Assembly (NCBI GenBank): GCA_964511015.1
Contig: CAZEDX010000104.1
Location: 1-13,869 of the forward strand
Direction of reading: 5' to 3'
Length of the DNA: 13,869 nt
DNA from: FEN-1099 sp964511015
GTDB taxonomy: Bacteria; Lernaellota; Lernaellaia; Lernaellales; Lernaellaceae
In this document: positions 6,961 through 13,805 of the stretch, piece by piece
How positions within the stretch are numbered: position 1 is the stretch's first letter
Layout: each line of letters starts with the position of its first letter
Translations under genes and position numbers: made by a program
The notes under the pieces: model-generated
Told to the model about the DNA's origin: nothing
The model's database searches: none
Seen by the model: only the letters and a program-made list of their open reading frames with translations

Positions 6961-8283
6961 ATGAAAACAAGATTATGGATTATTGTGATCTTGAGTGCAT
7001 GTCTGATCGCCAGCGGCTTGGCCTGCAGCGACGATGATGACGACGACAACAACAACGCGGACGATGATGTCGTTGATGACGACACAGACGACGATGTGCT
7101 CGATGACGACGTCGATGATGATGTGGTCGACGATGATTCGTCGGATGACGACTCGGCCGACGACGATTCAGCGGATGACGATTCCACGGACGATGATTCG
7201 GCCGACGACGACTCGACCGATGACGATTCCGTGGACGACGATTCGGCCGACGACGATGCCGGTCCAACCGAACTGTTGTTGATGGGCAACGACGGCACGG
7301 ACATGGCCAGTTGGTTGGAGACCGCCAAAGGTTGGACCAAACAGACCCTGCCGCCGGCGGTTACGGCCGGCTTCTTCTCGGAACTCGGTCCGTCGTTCTT
7401 CGCAGAAGGCGAAATCGGCTGGACCGCCTGGAACGTCTACGGTGACGCGGTCACCAATGGCCACGACTGGCTGGCGTACGATCCGGAAAACGGTTGGGAT
7501 TACGACACCAAGCATCTGCATGCCGGCGGCGGCGCGGTGATCGATCTGCTTTTCGCGGCGGATGCGAGTCAATTGTGGGCTGCCTCACATTGCTCGATGC
7601 CGTTTCCGCTTTGGGAACGCTTGTGGAAATACAACGGCGCGTTCCCGGTTCAGCAACTCGCCACCTTGGGCAACCCGAGTTTCACCGCCATTTTTTTCCC
7701 CGACGATTCTTCGGGTCTCGTGTCCGGTTTCATCGGCGGACAAGGCTTCCTCTACGAGTATAGCGCCCGTGGCTGGACCGAACAGAACATGCCCACCGGC
7801 TACGAGGACGGCGCGTTTTCGTGGCTGGCCTTGGTCGATGTCGACAACGGTTGGGGCGTTTGGGAAGGTTACAATGGCGGCCACGTGCTGATGGAACTGG
7901 TGAGCGGCGAATGGTCGGAAGTGACTGCGCCGACGGGTTGTGAAGACTACGTGCCGTGGCAGGTCTTCGGCCGCGAGGGTTACGCAATCACGATCGACCG
8001 GTCTGGACCCGACAACCGCTTCCTGGAATTCCGCGACGGCGAATGGACCTGTCGCAACATCGGCGGCGGCTTGTACGAAACCATGCTGATGCACGCCCTG
8101 ATACGCCGTGACGGCCGAGTGTTTGTGGCGGCACAGACCGAACCAGGGCACAACCCGTTGGTCTACGAAGTGCTGGACGCAACCTTGGAAACAGTGGTGT
8201 TGCCGGTCGACTTGGTGGAAATCAACGGGCTGCACGCCATCGGTCCACAAGCGCCACGACACAGCCAGCTGGTCGCGCCATAA
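6961..8283 (+). CDS. Asp-linker seven-repeat (beta-propeller-like) lipoprotein, copy 3, with DDDSX array
   Basis: A 440-aa paralogue of copy 2. The signal peptide ends in S-G-L-A-C (lipidated C22). Residues 24-100 are an extremely acidic linker whose second part (56-100) is nine pentapeptides of the form X-D-D-D-S. The globular part repeats the family pattern seven times: SWLETAKGW (117-125), AYDPENGW (172-179), LWKYNGA (221-227), YEYSARGW (265-272), MELVSGEW (311-318), LEFRDGEW (355-362) and YEVLDAT (402-408). Conserved cysteines are C327 (GCED) and C364 (WTCR). The C-terminus keeps LHAIG..AP. ATG 6961 has GAGGG at 6949-6953, 7 bases upstream, a better site than that of copy 2. The linker would hold the folded domain away from the membrane and may bind divalent cations (inference). 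Confidence 0.87.
   Translation: MKTRLWIIVILSACLIASGLACSDDDDDDNNNADDDVVDDDTDDDVLDDDVDDDVVDDDSSDDDSADDDSADDDSTDDDSADDDSTDDDSVDDDSADDDAGPTELLLMGNDGTDMASWLETAKGWTKQTLPPAVTAGFFSELGPSFFAEGEIGWTAWNVYGDAVTNGHDWLAYDPENGWDYDTKHLHAGGGAVIDLLFAADASQLWAASHCSMPFPLWERLWKYNGAFPVQQLATLGNPSFTAIFFPDDSSGLVSGFIGGQGFLYEYSARGWTEQNMPTGYEDGAFSWLALVDVDNGWGVWEGYNGGHVLMELVSGEWSEVTAPTGCEDYVPWQVFGREGYAITIDRSGPDNRFLEFRDGEWTCRNIGGGLYETMLMHALIRRDGRVFVAAQTEPGHNPLVYEVLDATLETVVLPVDLVEINGLHAIGPQAPRHSQLVAP
7126..7260 (+). repeat. 15-bp in-frame tandem repeat encoding nine X-D-D-D-S units
   Basis: Nine consecutive 15-base units inside copy 3, each encoding X-D-D-D-S (X is V, S, A or T; the last unit ends in A). Codons vary between GAC and GAT and between TCG, TCA and TCC from unit to unit. 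The array is therefore not a fresh perfect duplication. Because 15 is a multiple of three, unit gain or loss keeps the frame. Confidence 0.9.
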
Positions 8284-8344
8284 GTGCAGTCGGCCGAAAA
8301 GTACTGTAAAATCGGTAACGTTGCCATCGGGAGGTAGCTGCGAT

Positions 8345-8380
8345 ATGGTGGATGTTGCAGGGGTTGATGGGTTCCGCTAA
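8345..8380 (+). CDS. Possible 11-codon leader peptide upstream of the GAPDH homologue
   Basis: ATG 8345 with GGGAGG at 8329-8334, 10 bases upstream, opens an 11-residue frame (MVDVAGVDGFR) ending in TAA, 41 bases before the next start. The 138-base gap 8284-8421 holds nothing else I can recognise. Such a short frame can arise by chance. Only the good ribosome site argues for it. Confidence 0.2.
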   Translation: MVDVAGVDGFR

Positions 8381-8421
8381 CAGAACAGGTTGGGGCGTTT
8401 GGCCTGGCAAAGGAGAGGGTC

Positions 8422-9573
8422 ATGGCGAAAAAGTCACCCAAAACGACAGCGGGCAAGACGGAAGATCGCAAAGCGGGCAACAACTATCGCGCCAAGTGCG
8501 ACGTGTTGGTGGTGGGCATCGGCACCATCGGCGAGCCGCTGACCCGACTGCTATTGGACCACCGGGAAGAATTGGGCATCAGTGACGTCTATTTCGCCAA
8601 GTTCACCCCGACCGATCTCGGCACCGTCAAACTCCTCTCCGACCATGGCGGAAAATTCTGCGTGTGGTCCAACACGCTGCCGCACTTTGAAAACGCCTTT
8701 CCAAAAGCGGGGGTGCCCATTCAGGACACGATCGAGAACGTGCTCAAGAAGGTTTCCATCGTGGCCGACTGCACCAACCGCGGCAACGAATTGCGCGAAG
8801 AGTATTACGTGCATGCCAAGTATCCGATTGGCTTCCTGGCTCAGGGCTCAGAGGAAGGGTTCGGTCATCCGTATGCATACGGAGTCAATGACGAGACCCT
8901 GAGCGCGGGTGACCACCGCTTCCTGCAAGTCGTATCCTGCAACACCCACAACATCCTGGCGATCCTGCGTTTAGCGCGGGCGTTGGGCGAAATTGAAAGC
9001 GCCGACTTTGTGCTGGCCCGCCGGATGAACGACATCAGTCAATCGGGCAAGGCCATTCCGGCGCCGAGCGTCGATCGCGTGTCGATGGACAAATACCCCG
9101 GTTGGGGCTCGCACCAAGCCTTCGATGCCGCGCGCGTGATGCGCACGTTGGGCATCGAACTGCAGAACAAGATCCATTCGACGGCCCTGAAACTGGACAA
9201 CCAGCTCATGCACCTCAACCGCTTCCAGTTCCGGTTGGACAAGAAGACCACCTACGAACGGTTGATCGAAGCCGCAATGGCCGATCCGCTGCTGTCGATC
9301 AGCCACCTGCGCGACATGAACCTGGTCTTCTCCAAAGGCCGCGATCATGGCTATGCGGGCCGGATTTTCAACCAGGCGGTGTTGATCAAGGATTCGCTGG
9401 AACTCAGCCCTGACGGCCGCAACGTCTTCGGCGTATGCTTCACGCCGCAAGACGGTAACAGCTTGCTTACTTCGGCAGCGGCGATTCTATGGTTTCTGGA
9501 TCCGCAGAACTACCAGAAGAAGCTGGCGCCGATCAAGAAATACCTCGAGCGGTTCCACGTCATCTATGCGTGA
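8422..9573 (+). CDS. Type II (archaeal-type) glyceraldehyde-3-phosphate dehydrogenase homologue
   Basis: A 383-aa protein with the layout of the archaeal-type GAPDH family, which is distinct from the common bacterial GapA. In order: a Rossmann start VLVVGIGTIGEPL (about 28-40), VADCTNRG (114-121), FLAQGSEEGFGHPYAYGVND (138-157, where archaeal enzymes have FQGGEKHE..), the catalytic-Cys motif VVSCNTHN (C173; archaeal form VVSCNTTG), LARRMNDIS (archaeal VRRGADP), GSHQAFDAARVM (archaeal SHHGPDVKTV), QLMHLN (archaeal LMHQHNV), and a C-terminal region ending with NSLLTSAAAILWFL. The second His of the SHH motif is replaced, and a Lys-rich extension of about 25 residues precedes the core. It could be a true GAPDH or a family member with a changed substrate. 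ATG 8422 is preceded by AAGGAG (8410-8415). Its stop overlaps a possible GTG of the next gene. Confidence 0.82.
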   Translation: MAKKSPKTTAGKTEDRKAGNNYRAKCDVLVVGIGTIGEPLTRLLLDHREELGISDVYFAKFTPTDLGTVKLLSDHGGKFCVWSNTLPHFENAFPKAGVPIQDTIENVLKKVSIVADCTNRGNELREEYYVHAKYPIGFLAQGSEEGFGHPYAYGVNDETLSAGDHRFLQVVSCNTHNILAILRLARALGEIESADFVLARRMNDISQSGKAIPAPSVDRVSMDKYPGWGSHQAFDAARVMRTLGIELQNKIHSTALKLDNQLMHLNRFQFRLDKKTTYERLIEAAMADPLLSISHLRDMNLVFSKGRDHGYAGRIFNQAVLIKDSLELSPDGRNVFGVCFTPQDGNSLLTSAAAILWFLDPQNYQKKLAPIKKYLERFHVIYA

Positions 9574-9623
9574 AACTGACGATCACCCCGGCGGTTTCGG
9601 GCCGCCGCTCGGAGTCGCCCGGC

Positions 9624-10892
9624 ATGCGATCCGGTAGCCCTTCCCCTCGTTGGCGCCGACGGTTGGTCTTGCTGATCGCAGTGTCGTTGATCGGTTTTAC
9701 CGCCTGGTTGGTCGCTTGGCCCTACTTGATGACCCATCGCACGGAACGCACGTTGTCGTTCGACTTAAGTTCCGACTCACCGATGGTCACGATCTATTTG
9801 CCTTTCAACTCATCGCCACGGCTGGTCAGCTACACGCTGACGAATCTCGACGTAGCCGCAATGCGCATGCCACGACTGTTGATCAATGGCGGTCCGCGAC
9901 TCTGGACGGCGGATGAGATTCTAGAGTCTATCGGAGGAACACAGCAACCGCCCGATTTGCTTGTGTTGGCCATCAACGACTTCGTTCGCTCCCACATGGT
10001 TCATGTCGCCAACAATCGACTGGCCGAAGGGGCACCGGTCGATACCCTGTTGCAGTCCGTCAACTTCGTGGGAATGGGTCAGTGCGGTGAAGCTTGCACC
10101 TTTGTCACGCAACTTGCCGAACGGGCCGGACTGCCGGCATTGAAGGTCATGCTCGATCGCGAAAACCCGAAAGGGCACGTGGTTGCGGAGGTGAAGTGGG
10201 ACGATCAATGGCACCTGATCGACCCCGATCGCGACTTTATTTTTCCCAGCGACGATTTTCGTAGGCTTTTGTCGTTCGCCGAGGTCCGACGCCAGCCGGA
10301 GTTGCTCGCGCGTCTGCCTTTCGACCCCGCCAAGCGCTACGTTCATACCGCGGAAAAAATTCTGTTGACCGGCCAAGCGACTCCTTTGCGCCCGCTGCCG
10401 CTCACTCCTTTCCTGGCCACGCGGGAGAGTGACCTGGCACCGGGCGGCCAATTAATGATCGACACCAAGGTTCGGCGGTCACACAAGGGGTGTGACATTA
10501 CGCTGCGGGCGACGGAACGTCCGCGTGACGGAGAATGGATTCTTAACCTACCCTACCCACTCCTGCGCCTGGAAGTTTCCAGCCGGCTGCCGATTCCCGT
10601 GCAAGATCCTCTTCATGGCCGCAGTCGGCAACTTGGTGCGGGATTGTCACCTTTCGTGGTCGACTTCGGTGTCGCAGACCGCCCCTGGCTTACTCCCTTG
10701 GTCAACCGAAGTCTGTTTCTCGGCAATCCCAATCTGGCTTTTCAGCCGATCGATCTGGTTGCGCATATGCGCTGCGCACCGAAGAGCCTGCCCCAGTTGG
10801 TCGAAGGGGCGAATCGGCTGCAGGTGGATTCATTGTCGAAACAATGGAAGATTCGCCTGACCATTCGTTTGTCGATACTCGAAGTGCGCTAG
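9624..10892 (+). CDS. Membrane-anchored transglutaminase-like (Cys-His-Asp) protein
   Basis: A 422-aa protein. An Arg-rich N-terminus and one hydrophobic segment (about 14-34) give an N-in membrane anchor, with the rest outside the cytoplasmic membrane. The central part has a transglutaminase-like core: GQCGEACTFVTQLAERAGLP (C154 as probable nucleophile), GHVVAEVKWDDQWHLIDPD (H185 and D200). The order and spacing fit the transglutaminase/protease-like superfamily. The C-terminal 200 residues look beta-rich and have no motif I know. The reaction could be peptide cleavage or transamidation. ATG 9624 is chosen because GGAG (9611-9614) lies 9 bases upstream; a GTG at 9570 overlapping the preceding stop by four bases is the alternative. 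It follows the GAPDH homologue closely, so co-transcription is likely. Confidence 0.8.
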   Translation: MRSGSPSPRWRRRLVLLIAVSLIGFTAWLVAWPYLMTHRTERTLSFDLSSDSPMVTIYLPFNSSPRLVSYTLTNLDVAAMRMPRLLINGGPRLWTADEILESIGGTQQPPDLLVLAINDFVRSHMVHVANNRLAEGAPVDTLLQSVNFVGMGQCGEACTFVTQLAERAGLPALKVMLDRENPKGHVVAEVKWDDQWHLIDPDRDFIFPSDDFRRLLSFAEVRRQPELLARLPFDPAKRYVHTAEKILLTGQATPLRPLPLTPFLATRESDLAPGGQLMIDTKVRRSHKGCDITLRATERPRDGEWILNLPYPLLRLEVSSRLPIPVQDPLHGRSRQLGAGLSPFVVDFGVADRPWLTPLVNRSLFLGNPNLAFQPIDLVAHMRCAPKSLPQLVEGANRLQVDSLSKQWKIRLTIRLSILEVR

Positions 10893-10937
10893 GACGATCC
10901 GGCCGGTTCGCGAACAAACCCCGAAATCAAAGACGCA

Positions 10938-10984
10938 TTTGTCACACAGTGTATATTGACACTTTGTGTCGAATCGTGCATTTT
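10938..10984 (+). promoter_or_regulatory. Operator/promoter region of the first TetR gene
   Basis: TTTGTCAC (10938-10945) is followed by AGTGTATATTGACAC, the same as upstream of the second TetR gene. GTGT and ACAC ends make GTGTATATTGACAC (10949-10962) an inverted-repeat operator candidate. TTGACA at 10956-10961 is a perfect -35 box. The best -10 at 17-base spacing is CATTTT (10979-10984), which is weak. An additional perfect repeat GACAC-TTT-GTGTC (10958-10970) overlaps the same -35. A start from this promoter would leave almost no leader before ATG 10992. Confidence 0.65.
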
Positions 10985-10991
10985 ATCGCAC

Positions 10992-11648
10992 ATGGAACAC
11001 CGACTCTCACTACGCGAACGGAAAAAGGTGCGGACCCGTGACGCTATTGTCCGGGCGGCAATGGAACTCTTCGATCAGAATGGGTTCGATGGCACAACCA
11101 TTGAAGAAATCGCCGCGGCCGCGGACGTCTCGCGACGTACGTTCTTCCGCTACTTCGCCACCAAAGAAATGGTCATGTTCCCACACCAATCAGCCTATTT
11201 GGCGCAGTTCAGAGAACTGTTGCTCGAAGGCGATTCGCAGGAACCGCCCTTTGCCGTGGTGCGTCGGGCGTGCCTCGAGATGGCCCGAGCATACATGAAT
11301 GCCGCGACGGAACACCTGCGCCAACAACACATCATTCAACGGTCGCGCTCCTTGGTCGCGCGGGGCAACGAACTCGATGCCGAGTGGGAAGAGATTATCG
11401 CGGAGGCGTTGACCAACCGCTTGGGCAATGGGAGTCAGGCCGAACGGCGCGCGAGGCAAGTTGCCGGAGCGACCTTGGGGGTGATTCGCGCCACGCTGCA
11501 AGCCTGGTACGCCAGCGCTTGCCGTCAGAATCTGGTCGAACTAGGCGAAGAGGCCTTGTCGCTGTTGGCTGATGGCTTCGACCACCCGAACGTACCGTTT
11601 GACTCTCGGCCGACGAATCCGGCATTGAAAAAGAATACAACAAAATAA
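10992..11648 (+). CDS. TetR family transcriptional regulator (first of tandem pair)
   Basis: A 218-aa one-component regulator. The N-terminal helix-turn-helix domain is textbook: LRERKKVRTRDAIVRAA, LFDQNGFDGTTIEEIAAAA, DVSRRTFFRYFATKEMVMF (residues about 7-65). The helical C-terminal ligand domain contains RARQVAGATLGVIRATLQAWYA. The N-terminal domain resembles MftR-like TetR proteins that respond to acyl-CoA-type ligands; the ligand here is unknown. It is very similar to the regulator at 11854-12495 throughout, with near-identical DNA-recognition helices. ATG 10992 matches the paralogue's start region but has no visible ribosome site. A TTG at 10956 falls inside the operator and is rejected. 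Autoregulation through the upstream repeat is likely. Confidence 0.93.
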   Translation: MEHRLSLRERKKVRTRDAIVRAAMELFDQNGFDGTTIEEIAAAADVSRRTFFRYFATKEMVMFPHQSAYLAQFRELLLEGDSQEPPFAVVRRACLEMARAYMNAATEHLRQQHIIQRSRSLVARGNELDAEWEEIIAEALTNRLGNGSQAERRARQVAGATLGVIRATLQAWYASACRQNLVELGEEALSLLADGFDHPNVPFDSRPTNPALKKNTTK

Positions 11649-11755
11649 TCTTGGCATTCGACCGGAGCCAACCTGACTTCGGCCGCAAATCTGCAGCTTG
11701 CTTCTCTATTGTCGGGCGGATTCGTGCCTCAATGACAAGCAACGCCGTACCGCAT

Positions 11756-11832
11756 ATTGTCACTACTGGCACTACATATGTGACGTTTGTCACCTAGTGT
11801 ATATTGACACCGCATCGGTGGTCGCGTATTGT
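11756..11832 (+). promoter_or_regulatory. Operator/promoter region of the second TetR gene
   Basis: TTTGTCAC (11786-11793), two bases, then AGTGTATATTGACAC (11796-11810), matching the region before the first TetR gene. TTGACA (11804-11809), 17 bases and TATTGT (11827-11832) form a good sigma-70 promoter. A repressor on GTGTATATTGACAC would cover the -35. Further half-sites lie upstream: TTGTCAC at 11757-11763, and a perfect GTGAC-GTTT-GTCAC inverted repeat at 11780-11793. Confidence 0.75.
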
Positions 11833-11853
11833 TGAAGCAGAGAGGTTTCAACG

Positions 11854-12495
11854 ATGACACTACGTGAGAGAAAAAAGGAGCGGACGCGAGATTCGATCAT
11901 TCGAGCCGCCACCGAGTTGTTCGACCAACACGGCTTCGACGGCACCACCATCGAAGCCATCGCGGCGGCGGCAGACGTTTCGCGTCGCACGTTTTTCCGC
12001 TACTTCGCGACCAAAGAAATGGTCATGTTCCCGCACCAATCCGTCTATCAGACCCAGTTCCGGGAACTCCTGCTCGATGGCGATCCGAACGAAATGCCAA
12101 TGGCCATGGTTCGCCGGGCCTGCCTGGAAATGGCCCGCGCTTATATGGCGTCGCGAGAAGACCACTTGCGGCAACAACGAATCATCCAACGCTCACGTAC
12201 GCTGATCGCGCGGGGCAACGAACTCGACACGGATTGGGAAGACACCATCGCCGAAGCACTGATCGTTCGCATGGGTGGCGGGCATCTGGCGGAAGTCCGG
12301 GCGCGCTACATCGCCGGCGCTGCCATGGGGATCATCCGGGTGACGTTGCAGCAATGGTATGCCAGCGATTGCCAGTCGGACCTGGTTAAAATGGGTCAAG
12401 AGGCCATGGAATTGCTGGCGAATGGCGTCAACAGTTACTTGACAAATGACGCCACCGTGTCACCCGTGGCCGCCAAACGCGCTTCGGCCAAGTAG
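11854..12495 (+). CDS. TetR family transcriptional regulator (second of tandem pair)
   Basis: A 213-aa paralogue of the preceding regulator. The helix-turn-helix part (LRERKKERTRD, FDQHGFDGTTIEAIAAAA, DVSRRTFFRYFATKEMVMFPHQ) is almost the same, so both should read the same DNA site. The ligand domain is also alike (VRRACLEMARAYM, RSRTLIARGNELD, QWYASDCQSDLVKMGQEAMELLA) but more diverged, which would permit different ligands. ATG 11854 has GAGAGG at 11840-11845, 8 bases upstream. It lies 205 bases after its twin, with its own promoter. It converges with the minus-strand gene ending at 12539, with 43 bases between them and no clear terminator. Confidence 0.94.
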   Translation: MTLRERKKERTRDSIIRAATELFDQHGFDGTTIEAIAAAADVSRRTFFRYFATKEMVMFPHQSVYQTQFRELLLDGDPNEMPMAMVRRACLEMARAYMASREDHLRQQRIIQRSRTLIARGNELDTDWEDTIAEALIVRMGGGHLAEVRARYIAGAAMGIIRVTLQQWYASDCQSDLVKMGQEAMELLANGVNSYLTNDATVSPVAAKRASAK

Positions 12496-12538
12496 ACACC
12501 ACGATCGAAATCCAAGCGAAGAAAATCAGTCAGCTACA

Positions 12539-13795
12539 CTAGAAACGCAGCCAGTCCGGGCGCGGGGTGGTAAGCGTTACGTGCAGGGACACCGTGTTGG
12601 CGTTGACATGCTGGTCCGGCGTATCGTCGGCCATGTGGCCCACCTGACCAAGGTAGGAATACGACAAACCCAAACCCAGCCAGTTGAAGAAGTAGTAGTC
12701 CGCCTCGGCCGCAGCATGCAATACATCGACGTTGGCGGCGGCTTGCAGGTAGTTGGTGTAGCCGACTTCCTCGGTCGTCTCGAAGTGGCGCGTCCAGCGC
12801 TGCTGGAAGGTGGAGCCCACCGTCTGTGACAACACTGCGCCCGCCAAGCCGTGCGCCGGCGCCAGCGTACGGTTGTAGGACACCGTCAGATTCATGCGCC
12901 GAAACGCCTTGACCATCGACACGCGCTGGAACCAATCCGGCTGGTCCAGGGCGTAGGCCTCGTCGTGCCGATAACAGGGCAGGATCACGCCAGAGCGAAA
13001 ATCGAAGGTCAATGACTGAGTCGCGGCGAAGATCAACCCCGCGCCGGGAGTATGCGTGTCGAAGTCATCCGGGCTGTCGAGCTTGACCGGAAACGACGGC
13101 CGCATGCTGTAGTCGTCGTCCCACAGCCGCCGGAAGAAATCGTAGTGGGGCGAAAACAGCGCGCGATCGTAATTGTAGAACAGCACCATCTGGTAAGACG
13201 GCGACACCCGCCGTGTCCAACTGACGAAGAAGGAATGCTGCACGACGTCGCTGGCCGCGGCTTCGCGGAACTCCGTGGTGCCTAAAGTGTAACCGCCTTC
13301 CACGGTCGAAAGCGGCGTGGCGGCGTAGGTCAACGACCCCGCCATCGTATTGCCCAGCGATTCGGCCCGCAACGACTCGACCGCGCGCACGGTGGTAAAC
13401 GGCTGGTCGCGCGGATCGGTGTAGTACATCAGGTTGTCCACCAGATTCAGGCGCAACTGCGGCGTTGCCCAGTAAGAAACGCCCAGCGCTCCGAGGTAGT
13501 ACTCGGGCCAGCCGTCGTATTGGTCGTATTCAAAGTAGTGGCGAAAGCCGACCGCCCCGCCGACAAAGGCGTGAATGCGGTAGGTATCGTAATTCAAGGT
13601 GAGGCCGGGCAACGCAGTGACCGAGAAATCCGACAGCTTCTCGTCTTCACTTTCCTCGGGGGTCAGCAGCAGGTTGTCGGTCCACTCGCCGTTCACCACC
13701 AGACTGGGCGCCAGTGAAAAACGCCCGGCGCTGGCCGCGGTAGCCGACAACGCCAGTAGCAATACGACAAACAGTAAGCGGCGCCAATCGCGCAC
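12539..13795 (-). CDS. Outer-membrane beta-barrel protein of a probable exopolysaccharide locus
   Basis: A 418-aa outer-membrane protein. The GTG start at 13795 gives a clean signal peptide (VRDWRR, a hydrophobic core LLFVVLLLALSA, cleavage after A-S-A before GRFSLAP). GAGG stands 4 bases upstream of the GTG. The mature part alternates polar and hydrophobic residues with many Tyr, Trp and Phe, as in transmembrane beta-strands. It ends in P-D-W-L-R-F, the C-terminal aromatic signature used by the barrel assembly machinery. The opening (SLAPSLVVNGEWTDNLLL..) resembles barrels associated with exopolysaccharide and PEP-CTERM-type clusters. The gene 10 bases upstream ends like a polysaccharide export protein, which supports that role. 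A pore for polymer or a scaffold are both possible. Confidence 0.82.
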   Translation of the reverse strand: MRDWRRLLFVVLLLALSATAASAGRFSLAPSLVVNGEWTDNLLLTPEESEDEKLSDFSVTALPGLTLNYDTYRIHAFVGGAVGFRHYFEYDQYDGWPEYYLGALGVSYWATPQLRLNLVDNLMYYTDPRDQPFTTVRAVESLRAESLGNTMAGSLTYAATPLSTVEGGYTLGTTEFREAAASDVVQHSFFVSWTRRVSPSYQMVLFYNYDRALFSPHYDFFRRLWDDDYSMRPSFPVKLDSPDDFDTHTPGAGLIFAATQSLTFDFRSGVILPCYRHDEAYALDQPDWFQRVSMVKAFRRMNLTVSYNRTLAPAHGLAGAVLSQTVGSTFQQRWTRHFETTEEVGYTNYLQAAANVDVLHAAAEADYYFFNWLGLGLSYSYLGQVGHMADDTPDQHVNANTVSLHVTLTTPRPDWLRF

Positions 13796-13805
13796 AGTCC
13801 CTCGC

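Noticed and set aside
7126..7260. CRISPR-like regular repeat
   Set aside because: Units are contiguous 15-mers without spacers and are in frame with a protein, so this is a coding tandem repeat.
6321..7340. Long minus-strand frame of 339 codons with a Ser-rich repeat region
   Set aside because: It is the antisense of the Asp-repeat of copy 3 and the end of copy 2. GAC/GAT repeats read backwards as Ser codons, and the plus-strand genes have signal peptides, ribosome sites and paralogues.
10906..10915. GTTCGCGAAC palindrome after the transglutaminase-like gene
   Set aside because: Ten bases with no T-run or second copy; such short palindromes are frequent in GC-rich DNA.
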